This document shows, one piece after another, positions 26,568 to 35,309 of a stretch of 37,385 nt of DNA. The number at the start of each line of letters is the position of its first letter. Position 1 is the first letter of the stretch. The position numbers and the translations under genes were made by a program. The stretch comes from Sphingomonadales bacterium. Lineage in GTDB: Bacteria > Pseudomonadota > Alphaproteobacteria > Sphingomonadales > Sphingomonadaceae. The DNA lies in the NCBI GenBank assembly GCA_025356275.1, contig JANXUK010000093.1:1-37385 (forward strand), written 5' to 3'. Under the pieces are notes generated by a model, which was not told where the DNA came from, searched no databases, and saw nothing but the letters and a program-made list of their open reading frames with translations.

Positions 26568-27508
26568 CCCTGCCCAAACTCCACATCGCGGTCCTGATGG
26601 GCGGCTGGTCGTCCGAACGCGCCGTTTCCCTGATGAGCGGCAAAGGCGTGGCCGACGCGCTGGAGGCCAAGGGGCACAAAGTCACCCGCATCGACATGGG
26701 CCGCGATGTCGCGCTGCGCCTGGCCGAGGCGGCGCCCGATGTGGTGTTCAACGCGCTGCATGGCACGCCGGGCGAGGATGGCACGGTGCAAGGCATGATG
26801 GACTTAATGGGGCTGACCTACACCCATTCGGGCCTCGCCACATCGGTGATCGCCATCGACAAACAGCTGACCAAGGCTGCGCTGGTGCCGCATGGCATTC
26901 CGATGCCGGGGGGGCGGATCCTGCAATCCGCCGACCTCCACAGCGGTGATCCGCTGCCCCGGCCCTATGTTCTGAAGCCGGTCAATGAGGGCTCGTCGGT
27001 CGGGGTGGCGATCGTTACCGACCAGGGCAATTTCGGCAATCCGATCGGGCGCGATGCGCCGGGGCCGTGGCAGGAATTCGCCACCCTGCTGGCCGAGCCG
27101 TTCATCCGGGGCCGCGAATTGACCACCGCCGTTTTGGTCGACCGGGCCCTGATGGTGACCGAGCTGAAGCCCAAGTCGGGCTTTTATGATTTCGCCGCCA
27201 AATATACCGATGGCCTGACCGAACACGTCTGCCCCGCCGAAATCCCCGATGACATCGCCCAGGCCTGCAAGGATATCGCGCTGGAGGCGCACCGCCTGCT
27301 GGGTTGCCGGGGCACCAGCCGTTCGGACTTCCGCTGGGACGATACGCAGGGGGGCGAGGGGCTGTTCCTGTTGGAGGTCAACACCCAGCCGGGGATGACC
27401 CCGCTGAGCCTTGTGCCTGAACAGGCGAGGTATTGTGGCATGGCATACGGCGATCTGGTCGAGGCGATCATCGCGGATGCCATGCACGGCGGGGGATACA
27501 AGCGATGA
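26564..27508 (+). CDS. ddl: D-alanine : D-alanine ligase
   Basis: ATP-grasp enzyme forming the dipeptide used by MurF. 314 residues, DdlB size. Motifs: LMGGWSSERAVSL at the start, FNALHGTPGEDG, VLKPVNEGSSVGV (ATP-binding), and the C-terminal EVNTQPGMTPLSLVP with the metal-binding Glu/Asn. ATGA overlaps on both sides, with murB and ftsQ. Confidence 0.96.
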   Translation: MTLPKLHIAVLMGGWSSERAVSLMSGKGVADALEAKGHKVTRIDMGRDVALRLAEAAPDVVFNALHGTPGEDGTVQGMMDLMGLTYTHSGLATSVIAIDKQLTKAALVPHGIPMPGGRILQSADLHSGDPLPRPYVLKPVNEGSSVGVAIVTDQGNFGNPIGRDAPGPWQEFATLLAEPFIRGRELTTAVLVDRALMVTELKPKSGFYDFAAKYTDGLTEHVCPAEIPDDIAQACKDIALEAHRLLGCRGTSRSDFRWDDTQGGEGLFLLEVNTQPGMTPLSLVPEQARYCGMAYGDLVEAIIADAMHGGGYKR

Positions 27509-28476
27509 GCCAAAAACTCAAACGCGGCGGTGCCAGCGCGCGCAAGACCGCTTTGGCCGCCGGCAAGGCTCGCAAACTGCGCGCCGCACGCAGCCGCACC
27601 GGCAGCGCGATGGACAGCGTGATGGCGCTGATCCCGTTTAGCGAGGCGCAGCTGACGCGGGTGTTCCTGGCGGTGATATTGGGCGGCGCGGTGGCGCTGG
27701 CCTGGCTGGTGGCCAGCCTGGCGGGGGTGCCGGCAATGGCCCGCGCGCAGGTTGCCAGCGTCGCGGCACAGGCCGGCTTTGAGGTGCGCAAGGTCGAGGT
27801 ACGCGGCGTGCGGCACCTTAACGAGCTCAAGGTCTATGAGCAGGTGCTGGGGGAGCGTAACCGGGCGATGCCGCAGGTCGATCTGGGGGCGCTGCGGGCC
27901 GGGTTGATGCAGCTGTCCTGGGTGGCGGACGCGCGGGTGTCGCGGCAATTGCCCGATACGCTGGTGGTCGACATCGTGGAGCGCCGCCCGCATGCGGTGC
28001 TGCGCCTGTCGGACGAGGGCAGCCCCGACCGCTATGTGCTGATCGACGATGCCGGGCATCGGCTGGAGCCGGTGCCGGCGGCGCGCATTCATGGCCGGCT
28101 GGTGCTGTCGGGTGACGGAGCGGAGGATCAGGTGCAGGCGCTGACCAGCCTGCTGAGTGCCGCGCCGGCGCTGCGCCCGCAGGTGGCGCAGGCAGCATGG
28201 GTGGGGCAGCGGCGCTGGAACCTGACCTTCCGCACGGGTCAGGTGCTGGCGCTGCCCGAGGGAGAGCAGGCTTCGGCGGGTGCGCTGGTTGGCTTTGCGC
28301 GGCTCGATGGGACCAACCGGTTGATCGGCGGCAAGGCGGCGGCGTTCGACATGCGCGCCGGGGACCGCATCTATATCCGCGTGCCGGGGCGCAGCGATGT
28401 CACCCCCAAGCCCGCCGGCACTGCACAGGTTGCCAGCGCTGGCGCCAAACCCGCCCCCAAAACCGAGGACCAGTGA
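27505..28476 (+). CDS. ftsQ: Cell division protein FtsQ
   Basis: Divisome scaffold connecting early and late proteins. 323 residues: a basic cytoplasmic region (1-45), one transmembrane helix (about 52-72), a POTRA domain (about 93-160; VRKVEVRGVRHL then WVADARVSRQLPDTLVVDIVERRPHA) and a periplasmic beta domain. A Pro/Ala/Lys-rich tail ends the protein. The start overlaps ddl; the stop shares one base with ftsA (TGATG). Confidence 0.95.
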   Translation: MSQKLKRGGASARKTALAAGKARKLRAARSRTGSAMDSVMALIPFSEAQLTRVFLAVILGGAVALAWLVASLAGVPAMARAQVASVAAQAGFEVRKVEVRGVRHLNELKVYEQVLGERNRAMPQVDLGALRAGLMQLSWVADARVSRQLPDTLVVDIVERRPHAVLRLSDEGSPDRYVLIDDAGHRLEPVPAARIHGRLVLSGDGAEDQVQALTSLLSAAPALRPQVAQAAWVGQRRWNLTFRTGQVLALPEGEQASAGALVGFARLDGTNRLIGGKAAAFDMRAGDRIYIRVPGRSDVTPKPAGTAQVASAGAKPAPKTEDQ

Positions 28477-29783
28477 TGCCCGCCAACCGCCGCCAAACCG
28501 CACCCAATGCCGAGCGCATCACCAATATCATCGGGGCGGTCAATATCGGCTCGTTCCGCATCTCGGCGATGATCGCCGGGCGCAGCGAGACCGGCGAGAC
28601 CGTGGTGCTCGGCTCCTATCACCGCGCCGCGCAGGGCATCAAGCGCGGCTATGTGACAGATATGGCCGCCGCAACCTATGCGGTGCGCGACGCCATCGAA
28701 CGCGCCGAGCATCTCGCCAATGTCAGCCTGTCCTCGGTATGGATCGGCTGTTCCGGCGCCGGGCTGGCCAGCCAGATCTCGCAGGTCGAAATCGAGATCG
28801 GCGGGCGGCGGATCGAGGCCGATGATATCGATCACCTGTTATTGGCGGCGCGCGATGTGATCCATCCCGATGGACGGATGGTGCTGCACGCCCAGCCGGC
28901 GCATTATACGCTGGACGGGGCGCATGGCGTGGCCAACCCGCGCGGGCTGCATGCCGAGCGGCTGGGGGTCGATATTCACGTGATGCTGGCCGATGGCGCG
29001 CCGGTGCGCAACCTGACCGAGGCGGTGCAGAACGCGCATCTCAATGTCGAGGGCGTGGTTGCCTCGCCGATCGCCGCCGGCCTTGCCTGCCTCAGCCCTG
29101 AGGAGCGCGAACTTGGCGTGGCGCTGGTGGAATTCGGCGCGGAGGTGACCAATATCTCGGTTTACGCGGGCGGCATGCTGCTGGGCATGGCGACGGTGCC
29201 GATGGGATCGGGCGACATTACCGATGCGATTGCCTCGGCGTTCGGTATCAGGCGCTTTCAGGCCGAGCGGCTGAAATGCGTCAGCGGTTCGGCCATCGCC
29301 AGCCCCGCCGATCACCGCGAGATGATCCCCGTAGCCGGCCCCGGCGACGATAGCGCGGGCGCCCCCGCGCGCCACGCCGACGACCGCGGTCGCATCCCCC
29401 GCGCCGAATTGATCGGCGTGATCACCGCGCAGCTGGGCCGGTTGATGGAGGAGGTTTCGCGCAGCCTGCGCACCATGGGTTTCGCCGGCAGCCGGGGCCA
29501 GCAGGTGGTGCTGACCGGCGGCGGCGCCGAGCTGGCTGGGCTGGCCGATTTTGCGCAAAGCGCGCTGGGGCGGCCGGTGCGGCTGGGGCGGGCGGCGGCG
29601 ATCAAGGGGCTGGCCGAAACGCATGCCGCGCCGGGTTTTACGACGCTGGCGGGCTTGGTACTCTATGCCGCCGCCGATCCGCTGGATATCAGGCGCGTGG
29701 GGCGCGATCGGCAGGCGGTGACGCGCTTTGCCGGCGGCGGGCTGGTCAGCCGGCTGGCCCATGCGGTGCGCGCGTATTTTTAG
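28476..29783 (+). CDS. ftsA: Cell division protein FtsA
   Basis: Actin-fold ATPase that tethers FtsZ to the membrane. 435 residues; phosphate loop 1 region IGAVNIGSFRIS, the 1C subdomain in the first third (GCSGAGLASQ), phosphate 2 region VEFGAEVTNISVY, adenosine motif LTGGGAELAGL, and a C-terminal amphipathic helix (LVSRLAHAVRAYF) for membrane binding. A 306-bp gap with a large palindrome separates it from ftsZ. Confidence 0.95.
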   Translation: MPANRRQTAPNAERITNIIGAVNIGSFRISAMIAGRSETGETVVLGSYHRAAQGIKRGYVTDMAAATYAVRDAIERAEHLANVSLSSVWIGCSGAGLASQISQVEIEIGGRRIEADDIDHLLLAARDVIHPDGRMVLHAQPAHYTLDGAHGVANPRGLHAERLGVDIHVMLADGAPVRNLTEAVQNAHLNVEGVVASPIAAGLACLSPEERELGVALVEFGAEVTNISVYAGGMLLGMATVPMGSGDITDAIASAFGIRRFQAERLKCVSGSAIASPADHREMIPVAGPGDDSAGAPARHADDRGRIPRAELIGVITAQLGRLMEEVSRSLRTMGFAGSRGQQVVLTGGGAELAGLADFAQSALGRPVRLGRAAAIKGLAETHAAPGFTTLAGLVLYAAADPLDIRRVGRDRQAVTRFAGGGLVSRLAHAVRAYF

Positions 29784-29810
29784 GGAGTGAAGCCGGTGAG
29801 TCTTTTGTTA

Positions 29811-29936
29811 ATGTAAGCCTGTGCCATCCCGCGCCCCCTCCCGACCACCCATTCAGTGTGTATCCTGTGGGAGGTCGGGAGGGGGCGCGGGATGACACAG
29901 GATTACATCCCGAAAATCGCCCTTTCGCGCTTTTCG
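29811..29936 (-). repeat. Two-hairpin repeat element, copy 1 (minus orientation)
   Basis: Large stem: 29811-29851 pairs with 29868-29908, 41 bp with three mismatches and a 16-base loop. Small hairpin: 29911-29920 with 29927-29936, 10 bp with one mismatch. Read on the minus strand, order and sequence match the copy at 33558-33684, including the core CCATCCCGCG, CCCTCCCGACC and a loop of the form CCCACAG, ten bases, CTGAATGGG. Confidence 0.9.
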
Positions 29937-29990
29937 ACAAACAACACAGGCGTCGCGCGGGGCCAATCCGGGCGCAACTGGCGATACGCC

Positions 29991-29999
29991 TGTGGACAA
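29991..29999 (-). promoter_or_regulatory. DnaA-box-like site upstream of ftsZ
   Basis: TGTGGACAA on the plus strand is TTGTCCACA on the minus strand, one mismatch from the DnaA consensus TTATCCACA. It lies about 90 bp before the ftsZ start. DnaA is known to control ftsZ in Caulobacter; here the link is inference. Confidence 0.4.
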
Positions 30000-30022
30000 G
30001 CGCCGAAATGACTTTGATTAGG

Positions 30023-30044
30023 CGAGTCGAAGCGTGCAGACTCG
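30023..30044. promoter_or_regulatory. Inverted pair of GANTC methylation sites before ftsZ
   Basis: CGAGTC (30023-30028) and GACTCG (30039-30044) form a 6-bp inverted repeat with a ten-base loop. Both contain GANTC, the CcrM methylation target in alphaproteobacteria, and the pair lies 46-67 bp before the ftsZ start. Confidence 0.4.
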
Positions 30045-30089
30045 TGGTATCGCCAGCGGCTCACCCCGCGTGGCTGACAGGAGACGGCA

Positions 30090-31745
30090 ATGAGCATCAA
30101 TATCGGTCCGCCCGCGATTGAGGAATTGCGCCCCCGCATCACCGTAATCGGGGTGGGCGGTGCCGGCGGCAATGCCATTGGCAACATGATCCGCGCCGAG
30201 ATCGAGGGTGTGAATTTCATCGTCTGCAACACCGACGCGCAGGCGCTGAACACCTCGATTGCCGAGCACCGGATTCAGCTGGGCCCCGATATCACCCAGG
30301 GTCTGGGCGCTGGCTCCCGGCCCGAGGTTGGCCGCGCCGCCGCCGAGGAAACCATGGCCGAGATCGAGCGTGTGCTCGACGGCGTGCATATGTGCTTCAT
30401 CGCGGCGGGCATGGGCGGGGGCACCGGCACCGGGGCCGCGCCGGTCATTGCCAAGGCGGCGCGCGATAAGGGCGTGCTGACCGTGGGCGTGGTGACCAAG
30501 CCTTTCCTGTTCGAGGGCACGCGCCGCATGCGCAGCGCCGAGGCGGGTATCGAGGAGCTGCAAAAGCACGTCGATACCCTGATCGTCATCCCGAACCAGA
30601 ACCTGTTCCTGGTCGCCAAGGCCGAGACGACCTTCAAGGAGGCGTTCAACCTGGCCGATGAAGTGCTGCAACAGGGCGTCCGCTCGATCACCGATCTGAT
30701 GGTGATGCCCGGCCTGATCAATCTGGATTTCGCCGACGTGCGCTCGGTCATGGCCGAGATGGGCAAGGCGATGATGGGCACTGGCGAAGGTGAGGGCCAG
30801 AACCGCGCGCTGGAGGCCGCCGAACGCGCCATTGCCAATCCGCTTCTCGATGGCGTGTCGATGCAGGGCGCCAAGGGGGTGATCATCTCGATCATCGGCG
30901 GCGACGACATGAAGCTGCTGGAGGTCGACGAGGCGGCGAATCATATTCGCGAGCTGGTCGATCCCAACGCCAACATCATCTGGGGCAGCGCGTTCAACCC
31001 CGATTTGCAGGGCAAGATCCGCGTGTCGGTGGTCGCCACCGGCATCGAACAGACGCATCAGCAGGCCGAGGATGCGACCCGCTCGTTTAGCCTGTCGTCG
31101 GCGCGCGGGCCCGCCCGTCCGGCGGCGGCTGCCAAGCCCGCAGCGGCGCCTGTGGTAGCGCCTGAGCCTGCGCCTGTCCCTGCCCCGGTAGCCGCGGCCA
31201 GCGCCCCCGAGCCGGAGCGCGCGCCATTCGCCGCGCCGGCGGAGAAGATTGCGCCCGGCGTCAGCGCCGCGCGTCCGTTCGCCGCGCCCGAACTGACCGA
31301 GCCTGTCGTGCCCGCGCCCGCTGCTGAGATGCCGTTCGAACTGGGCGCCGAGCTTGAAGCCGGGGCAAAAACGCCAGCACCTGCCCATGACGAACTGCTG
31401 CTCGACGCCAGCCGACTGGCTGACGATGACGCGTCCTTCGCCGCGCCGGGTGGCCGCCGCCGGGCGCTGCTGGGTGAGAGCGAAACGCCTGCGATGCCCG
31501 CGCCCAAGCAGCGGATCATCCTCGATCAGCATGACGGCGGGCCTGCGGGCTCCGGCACCGGTGGCTCGTTCGGCGGCGGTGGCGGCGCTGGCAGTGCTGG
31601 GGGCCACGCCAGCGGCGGCGGCACATTGTTCGAGCGGATGGCCAACCTCACCGGGCGCCGCAAATCGGCGGATGACGAGGATGAGGGCGAGGATGCCGCC
31701 GCGATCAACATTCCGCGTTTTCTGGGCCGCCAGAACAACCAGTAG
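30090..31745 (+). CDS. ftsZ: Cell division GTPase FtsZ
   Basis: Tubulin-like GTPase forming the Z ring. 551 residues; the GTP-binding loop GGGTGTG is at 109-115, the synergy-loop region is [12 protein letters not shown] (about 293-304), and the conserved globular core ends near 325. A linker of about 195 residues rich in Ala, Pro and Glu follows, then a Gly-rich patch and an acidic stretch ([10 protein letters not shown]) before the C-terminal peptide [13 protein letters not shown] that binds FtsA. The long linker explains the length over E. coli FtsZ. AGGAGA ribosome site. The stop shares one base with a GTG in frame with the SPOR gene. Confidence 0.97.
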   Translation: MSINIGPPAIEELRPRITVIGVGGAGGNAIGNMIRAEIEGVNFIVCNTDAQALNTSIAEHRIQLGPDITQGLGAGSRPEVGRAAAEETMAEIERVLDGVHMCFIAAGMGGGTGTGAAPVIAKAARDKGVLTVGVVTKPFLFEGTRRMRSAEAGIEELQKHVDTLIVIPNQNLFLVAKAETTFKEAFNLADEVLQQGVRSITDLMVMPGLINLDFADVRSVMAEMGKAMMGTGEGEGQNRALEAAERAIANPLLDGVSMQGAKGVIISIIGGDDMKLLEVDEAANHIRELVDPNANIIWGSAFNPDLQGKIRVSVVATGIEQTHQQAEDATRSFSLSSARGPARPAAAAKPAAAPVVAPEPAPVPAPVAAASAPEPERAPFAAPAEKIAPGVSAARPFAAPELTEPVVPAPAAEMPFELGAELEAGAKTPAPAHDELLLDASRLADDDASFAAPGGRRRALLGESETPAMPAPKQRIILDQHDGGPAGSGTGGSFGGGGGAGSAGGHASGGGTLFERMANLTGRRKSADDEDEGEDAAAINIPRFLGRQNNQ

Positions 31746-31780
31746 TGCCGGCAATAGTGCCGAGCCATCGGATCGATGTG

Positions 31781-33541
31781 ATGAGCCGGCGTCGGGCTGT
31801 CCAAACCCGATTGGCCCGGGCGGCGCTGCTGGGCGGGGCTACCCTTGTCGCGGTGGCGCTGCCGCCGGGCCTGATATTCGCACCGACCGCGCTGGCCCAG
31901 CCGGTGGTACAGGCGCTGCCGGTGGCCGGGACGATGCCGCTGAATGCCGCGCTCGCCCGGCTGGCGCGCAATCCGCGCGATGTCGAGGCGCTGATCGCGG
32001 CGGGTGACGCGGCGCTGGCGATGGGTGATACCGATGCGGCCATCGGCTTTTTTGGCCGCGCCGACGCGCTGACCCCCAATTCGCCGCGTGTTCAGGCCGG
32101 GCTGGCCAGTGCCAGGGTGATGGCCGAGGATCCGCTGGCCGCGCTGCCGCTGTTCGAGGCAGCCGATGCCGGCTCCCCGCTGGAGCCGGCGCGGGTGGCC
32201 GACCGGGGGCTGGCTTACGACCTGCTCGGCGATAATATCACCGCCCAGCGCTATTACCGTCAGGCGATTGCGATGGGTGCGGGGGATGAGGCGCGGCGGC
32301 GACTGGCGCTCAATCTGGCGATCATGGGCGACCGGCGCGATGTTGAGGTGGTGCTGGCGCCGCTGCTGCAAAAGCAGGACCGCGCGGCGTGGCGCAGCCG
32401 GGCCTTTGCGCTGGCCATTCTGGGCGACGAGGACGAGGCCGAGAGCGTGACCAAGGCGACGATGCCCGCCGATCTGGCCGCCGGCATTGCGCCCTATCTG
32501 CGGTTTATGCGCCGGCTGACCCCGGCGCAGCAGGCTGCGGCGGCCAATCTGGGCCATTTCCCGGAGCCGGCGGCGGTGGGCGTCGATGACCCGCGCATCG
32601 CCGCCTATGCCGCCGCGCATGGGCTGCGCCGTCTGGCGAGCAACGATCCCGCGCTGGTGCCGGCGGGGGCGCCGCTGGGCGCGAAACCTGTGGGTGCGGC
32701 TTCGGCGAAGCCGGCCGGGCGCCATCACCGTGGCGGGCAGGGTGAGGCGGGGGCTGCTGTTCCATCAGTGGTGGAGACGGCAAATCCGCCGCCAGAGGCG
32801 ACTGCATCGCGTGAGGTTCGCGCCGCCGAGCCGGGCCGGTTGGCCAATGTTGCGCCTGCGACTACTGCGCCGCCGCCGGTGGTGAGGGCTGTGTCGCCGC
32901 CGGTCATCGTGCCAAGCCGGCAGATGGCGGCGCCCGCCCAGCCGCCAGTCTCGCCGCCGGGATTCGATCTGGCGCGGGTCGAGGGGTCGACCGCGCGCGC
33001 TGCTCCCGCCGCCGTGCCGCAGCAGGCGCCGCCAACCATCGTTCAGACGCCCGCACCGCAGCCGGTGGTGGCCGCGCCGCTGGCATCCGTACCCACCCCC
33101 GCAGCACCACCCGCCGCTGCCAAGTCCCGCCTGGCCAGCTTTTCCGAAGCCTTCAGCGCGATGGCCGGCGATACCGACTCCAGCGCCGCACCTGCCGCCG
33201 GTGCCGTCGATATCCGCCATATCACGCCCGCGAAGCCCGTGCCCAGGGCTCCGCCGCCGCCGGTCCACCCCAGCCGCATCTGGGTGCAGGTCGGGGTGGG
33301 GCGCGACACCGACCGGCTCGGTTCCGACTGGCACCGGATGACCCGCGACGATCCCAAACTGTTTCGCGGCAAGGCGCCCTTCGTCAGCGCCTGGGGCCGG
33401 ACCAACCGGATGCTGATCGGCCCGTTCGAGAGCGGGGAGGCCGCCGATACCTATCTCGCGCGGTTCAAAACCGATCACCCCAGCGCGTTCGTATGGACCA
33501 GCCCGGCCGGACAGGTGGTTGATCCGCTGGGCGGGACCTGA
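31781..33541 (+). CDS. TPR-repeat and SPOR-domain protein downstream of ftsZ
   Basis: Probably secreted: with the ATG at 31781 there is a basic N-terminus, a hydrophobic core and an APTALAQ cleavage site at about residue 39-40. A helical region (about 45-250) with TPR-like pairs (DVEALIAAGDAALAMGDTDAAIGFFGRADAL) is followed by a long Ala/Pro linker and a C-terminal SPOR domain (about 505-575; RIWVQVGVG, WGRTNRMLIGPF) that in known proteins binds denuded septal glycan. The same frame opens at a GTG at 31745 overlapping the ftsZ stop, which is an alternative start. Its place right after ftsZ suggests a role in septation or wall remodelling. Confidence 0.8.
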   Translation: MSRRRAVQTRLARAALLGGATLVAVALPPGLIFAPTALAQPVVQALPVAGTMPLNAALARLARNPRDVEALIAAGDAALAMGDTDAAIGFFGRADALTPNSPRVQAGLASARVMAEDPLAALPLFEAADAGSPLEPARVADRGLAYDLLGDNITAQRYYRQAIAMGAGDEARRRLALNLAIMGDRRDVEVVLAPLLQKQDRAAWRSRAFALAILGDEDEAESVTKATMPADLAAGIAPYLRFMRRLTPAQQAAAANLGHFPEPAAVGVDDPRIAAYAAAHGLRRLASNDPALVPAGAPLGAKPVGAASAKPAGRHHRGGQGEAGAAVPSVVETANPPPEATASREVRAAEPGRLANVAPATTAPPPVVRAVSPPVIVPSRQMAAPAQPPVSPPGFDLARVEGSTARAAPAAVPQQAPPTIVQTPAPQPVVAAPLASVPTPAAPPAAAKSRLASFSEAFSAMAGDTDSSAAPAAGAVDIRHITPAKPVPRAPPPPVHPSRIWVQVGVGRDTDRLGSDWHRMTRDDPKLFRGKAPFVSAWGRTNRMLIGPFESGEAADTYLARFKTDHPSAFVWTSPAGQVVDPLGGT

Positions 33542-33557
33542 GCGTTGCGTTTCTTTG

Positions 33558-33588
33558 CCGAAAAGCGCGGAAGGGCGCTTTTCGGTTT
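33558..33588 (+). terminator. Probable intrinsic terminator of the dcw-SPOR transcript
   Basis: An 11-bp perfect stem (CCGAAAAGCGC and complement) with a six-base loop GGAAGG, followed by TTT, beginning 17 bases after the SPOR gene stop. The T tract is short. Confidence 0.6.
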
Positions 33589-33684
33589 AGGAAGCCTGTT
33601 CCATCCCGCGCGCCCTCCCGACCTCCCATTCAGATTACACGCTGTGGGAGGTCGGGAGGGGGCGCGGGATGGAACAGGCTTCCT
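33558..33684 (+). repeat. Two-hairpin repeat element, copy 2 (plus orientation)
   Basis: Small hairpin: 33558-33568 with 33575-33585, 11 bp, perfect. Large stem: 33589-33628 with 33645-33684, 40 bp with a single mismatch and a 16-base loop. It is homologous to copy 1 at 29811-29936 in opposite orientation; the outer ends of the large arms differ between copies but remain self-complementary. Confidence 0.9.
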
Positions 33685-33747
33685 CGCCGGCAGGCGGCAA
33701 CCAGACTCCACGGGCTTCCTCCCGCCCTCGGGCGGTGAATTCACGGG

Positions 33748-33756
33748 TTTTCCACA
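33748..33756 (+). promoter_or_regulatory. DnaA-box-like site upstream of the YbjN gene
   Basis: TTTTCCACA, one mismatch from TTATCCACA, forming part of the dyad CACAGGCTGTG. A single box of this quality can occur by chance. Confidence 0.25.
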
Positions 33757-33872
33757 GGCTGTGAACAGGCTTGATAACTTATGCGCAGGCGCGTTTGCCC
33801 CGGCCATTGCCGGCCCGCCCGCCGGCGCGCCATCGCAGGGTCGCAAGGTGTAAATTCCTGCATGAGGTCGGA

Positions 33873-34388
33873 ATGGAAAGTATGAGAACGGGTCAGAGCG
33901 ACATAAGCCGGCAGGAAGACGCCGCGCCGGTCGAGATGCTCGGCCAATTGTTCGAGGCGCGCGGCTGGACCTATGATTTCGTTTCCGAGGATGAGATCAC
34001 CGGCGAGGTGCAGGGCAGCTGGGCCAGCTATCAGCTGCGCGCGATCTGGCGATCCGAGGACAATGTGCTGCAATTGCTGTGCCTGCCCGATATTCGCGTG
34101 CCCGATGACAAGCGGTCGGCGATGTTCGAGGTGCTGGGGCTAATCAACGAACAGCTGTGGCTCGGGCATTTCGATGTGTGGTCCAATGGTGCGGTTCTGC
34201 TCTATCGGCACGGGCTGATGCTGGGCGACGATGGGCTGCTCAGCATCGATCAGGCGCAGACGCTGGTCGAGGTGGCGGTGGAGGAATGCGACCGGTTCTA
34301 CCCGGCGTTCCAGTTCATCCTGTGGGGTGACAAGACGCCTGAGGAGGCGCTGGCGGCGGCATTGGTCGACGCGGCGGGGGAGGCGTGA
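33873..34388 (+). CDS. YbjN domain-containing protein
   Basis: 171 residues from the ATG at 33873, which has a GAGG site five bases upstream; another ATG at 33882 is in frame. The fold is the YbjN/type III secretion chaperone-like alpha-beta domain: LFEARGWTYDF, QLRAIWRSEDNVLQLLCLPD, MFEVLGLINEQLWLGHFDVW and a helical end with VEECDRFYPAFQFILWG. The biochemical role is unknown. In alphaproteobacteria the gene commonly precedes proC, as here, with a one-base gap to the proC GTG, so co-translation is likely. Confidence 0.88.
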   Translation: MESMRTGQSDISRQEDAAPVEMLGQLFEARGWTYDFVSEDEITGEVQGSWASYQLRAIWRSEDNVLQLLCLPDIRVPDDKRSAMFEVLGLINEQLWLGHFDVWSNGAVLLYRHGLMLGDDGLLSIDQAQTLVEVAVEECDRFYPAFQFILWGDKTPEEALAAALVDAAGEA

Positions 34389-34389
34389 G

Positions 34390-35223
34390 GTGAGTGCGGC
34401 GCCCCTTTGGCCGGCAAAGCTGCTGATCGTCGGTTGCGGCAATATGGGCGGGGCGATGCTGGCCGGGTGGCTGGCGGCGGGTTTCGATCCTGCGCGGTTT
34501 ACGGTGGTCGATCCGAAGCTGGCCGAGGCGCGGGTAGAGCTGGCGGCGGGGTTGCGGCTGCTGCGTGATTTGCCGGCGGGCGAGGGTTTCGATGCGCTGC
34601 TGCTGGGGGTCAAGCCCCAGTTGCTGGGCGCGGTTGCGGCGCCGCTGTCGGCGCTTGCCGGGGCGGAGACCGTTCTGCTGTCGATCCTCGCCGGTGTCGA
34701 ACTGGCCAGCCTTGCCGCGCGGTTTCCGCAGGCCAAGGGCATCGTGCGGATCATGCCCAACCTGGCCGCCGCCATCGGGAAATCGCCGATGGGTCTGGCG
34801 GAGCGGGGCCTCGATGACGCCGCGCGCGCGCAGATCACCGCATTGCTGGCGCCATTGGGCACGCCCGAATGGCTGGCGGGCGAAGGCCTGCTCGATGCCG
34901 TCACCGCGCTCGCCGGCTCGGGGCCTGCGTTTGTCTACCGCTTCATCGAGGCGCTGAGCGAGGCGGGCGCATCGCTCGGCCTGCCGCGCGAACAGGCGGG
35001 CCGCCTGGCACTGGCCATGGTGGAGGGCGCCGCCGCGCTCGCCGCCGCCAGCCCGCATGCCCCCGGCGAACTGGCCCGCCGCGTCGCCAGCCCCGGCGGC
35101 GTGACACAGGCCGGGCTCGATGTGCTTGACGCTGATGGGGCGATGCTGGTGCTGGTGACGGCTACATTGCAGGCGGCGCAAACCCGCTCGACGGCGATGG
35201 CTGCGGAAGCGCGCAAAGCATAA
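34390..35223 (+). CDS. proC: Pyrroline-5-carboxylate reductase
   Basis: Last step of proline synthesis, NAD(P)H-dependent. The 277-residue protein starts at GTG 34390, with a GGGGGAGG run about six bases upstream. N-terminal dinucleotide-binding motif LLIVGCGNMGGAML, then DALLLGVKPQ, RIMPNLAAAIGKSPMG, and the dimerisation/substrate region ALAGSGPAFVYRFIEAL followed by ASPGGVTQAGLDVL, the family signature. It directly follows the YbjN gene. Confidence 0.95.
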   Translation: MSAAPLWPAKLLIVGCGNMGGAMLAGWLAAGFDPARFTVVDPKLAEARVELAAGLRLLRDLPAGEGFDALLLGVKPQLLGAVAAPLSALAGAETVLLSILAGVELASLAARFPQAKGIVRIMPNLAAAIGKSPMGLAERGLDDAARAQITALLAPLGTPEWLAGEGLLDAVTALAGSGPAFVYRFIEALSEAGASLGLPREQAGRLALAMVEGAAALAAASPHAPGELARRVASPGGVTQAGLDVLDADGAMLVLVTATLQAAQTRSTAMAAEARKA

Positions 35224-35309
35224 TCCGCGCCGTTAAGGCTCCCGAAAGCGATAATGCGTCATTGCGGCGCAGATGACTGGCAAGAATTGGAGAGCCCGCA
35301 CGGTTTCAC

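Larger units (their letters stand above)
29784..30089. other. ftsA-ftsZ intergenic region
   Basis: No gene. From left to right it holds a roughly 126-bp two-hairpin repeat element (29811-29936), a DnaA-box-like site (29991-29999), a GANTC pair (30024-30043) and the ftsZ ribosome site. It probably contains a dedicated ftsZ promoter, although I could not pick a convincing -35/-10 pair. Confidence 0.7.
33542..33872. other. Intergenic region between the SPOR gene and ybjN
   Basis: Holds copy 2 of the two-hairpin element (33558-33684), whose first hairpin probably terminates the dcw transcript, then a DnaA-box-like site near 33748 inside a CACAG-CTGTG dyad, and the YbjN ribosome site. A 102-codon open frame starting at 33545 is made from the repeat and is not considered a gene. 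Confidence 0.7.

Noticed and set aside
29784..30089. CtrA-type sites (TTAA-N7-TTAA) ahead of ftsZ
   Set aside because: Only a single TTAA is present near 29808, with no partner at the required spacing.
30018..31754. A 578-codon minus-strand open frame under ftsZ
   Set aside because: Antisense to ftsZ along its whole length; no plausible start context or domain.
33545..33853. A 102-codon frame after the SPOR gene
   Set aside because: Its first two thirds are the two-hairpin repeat element translated; a similar frame arises from the other copy in the ftsA-ftsZ spacer.
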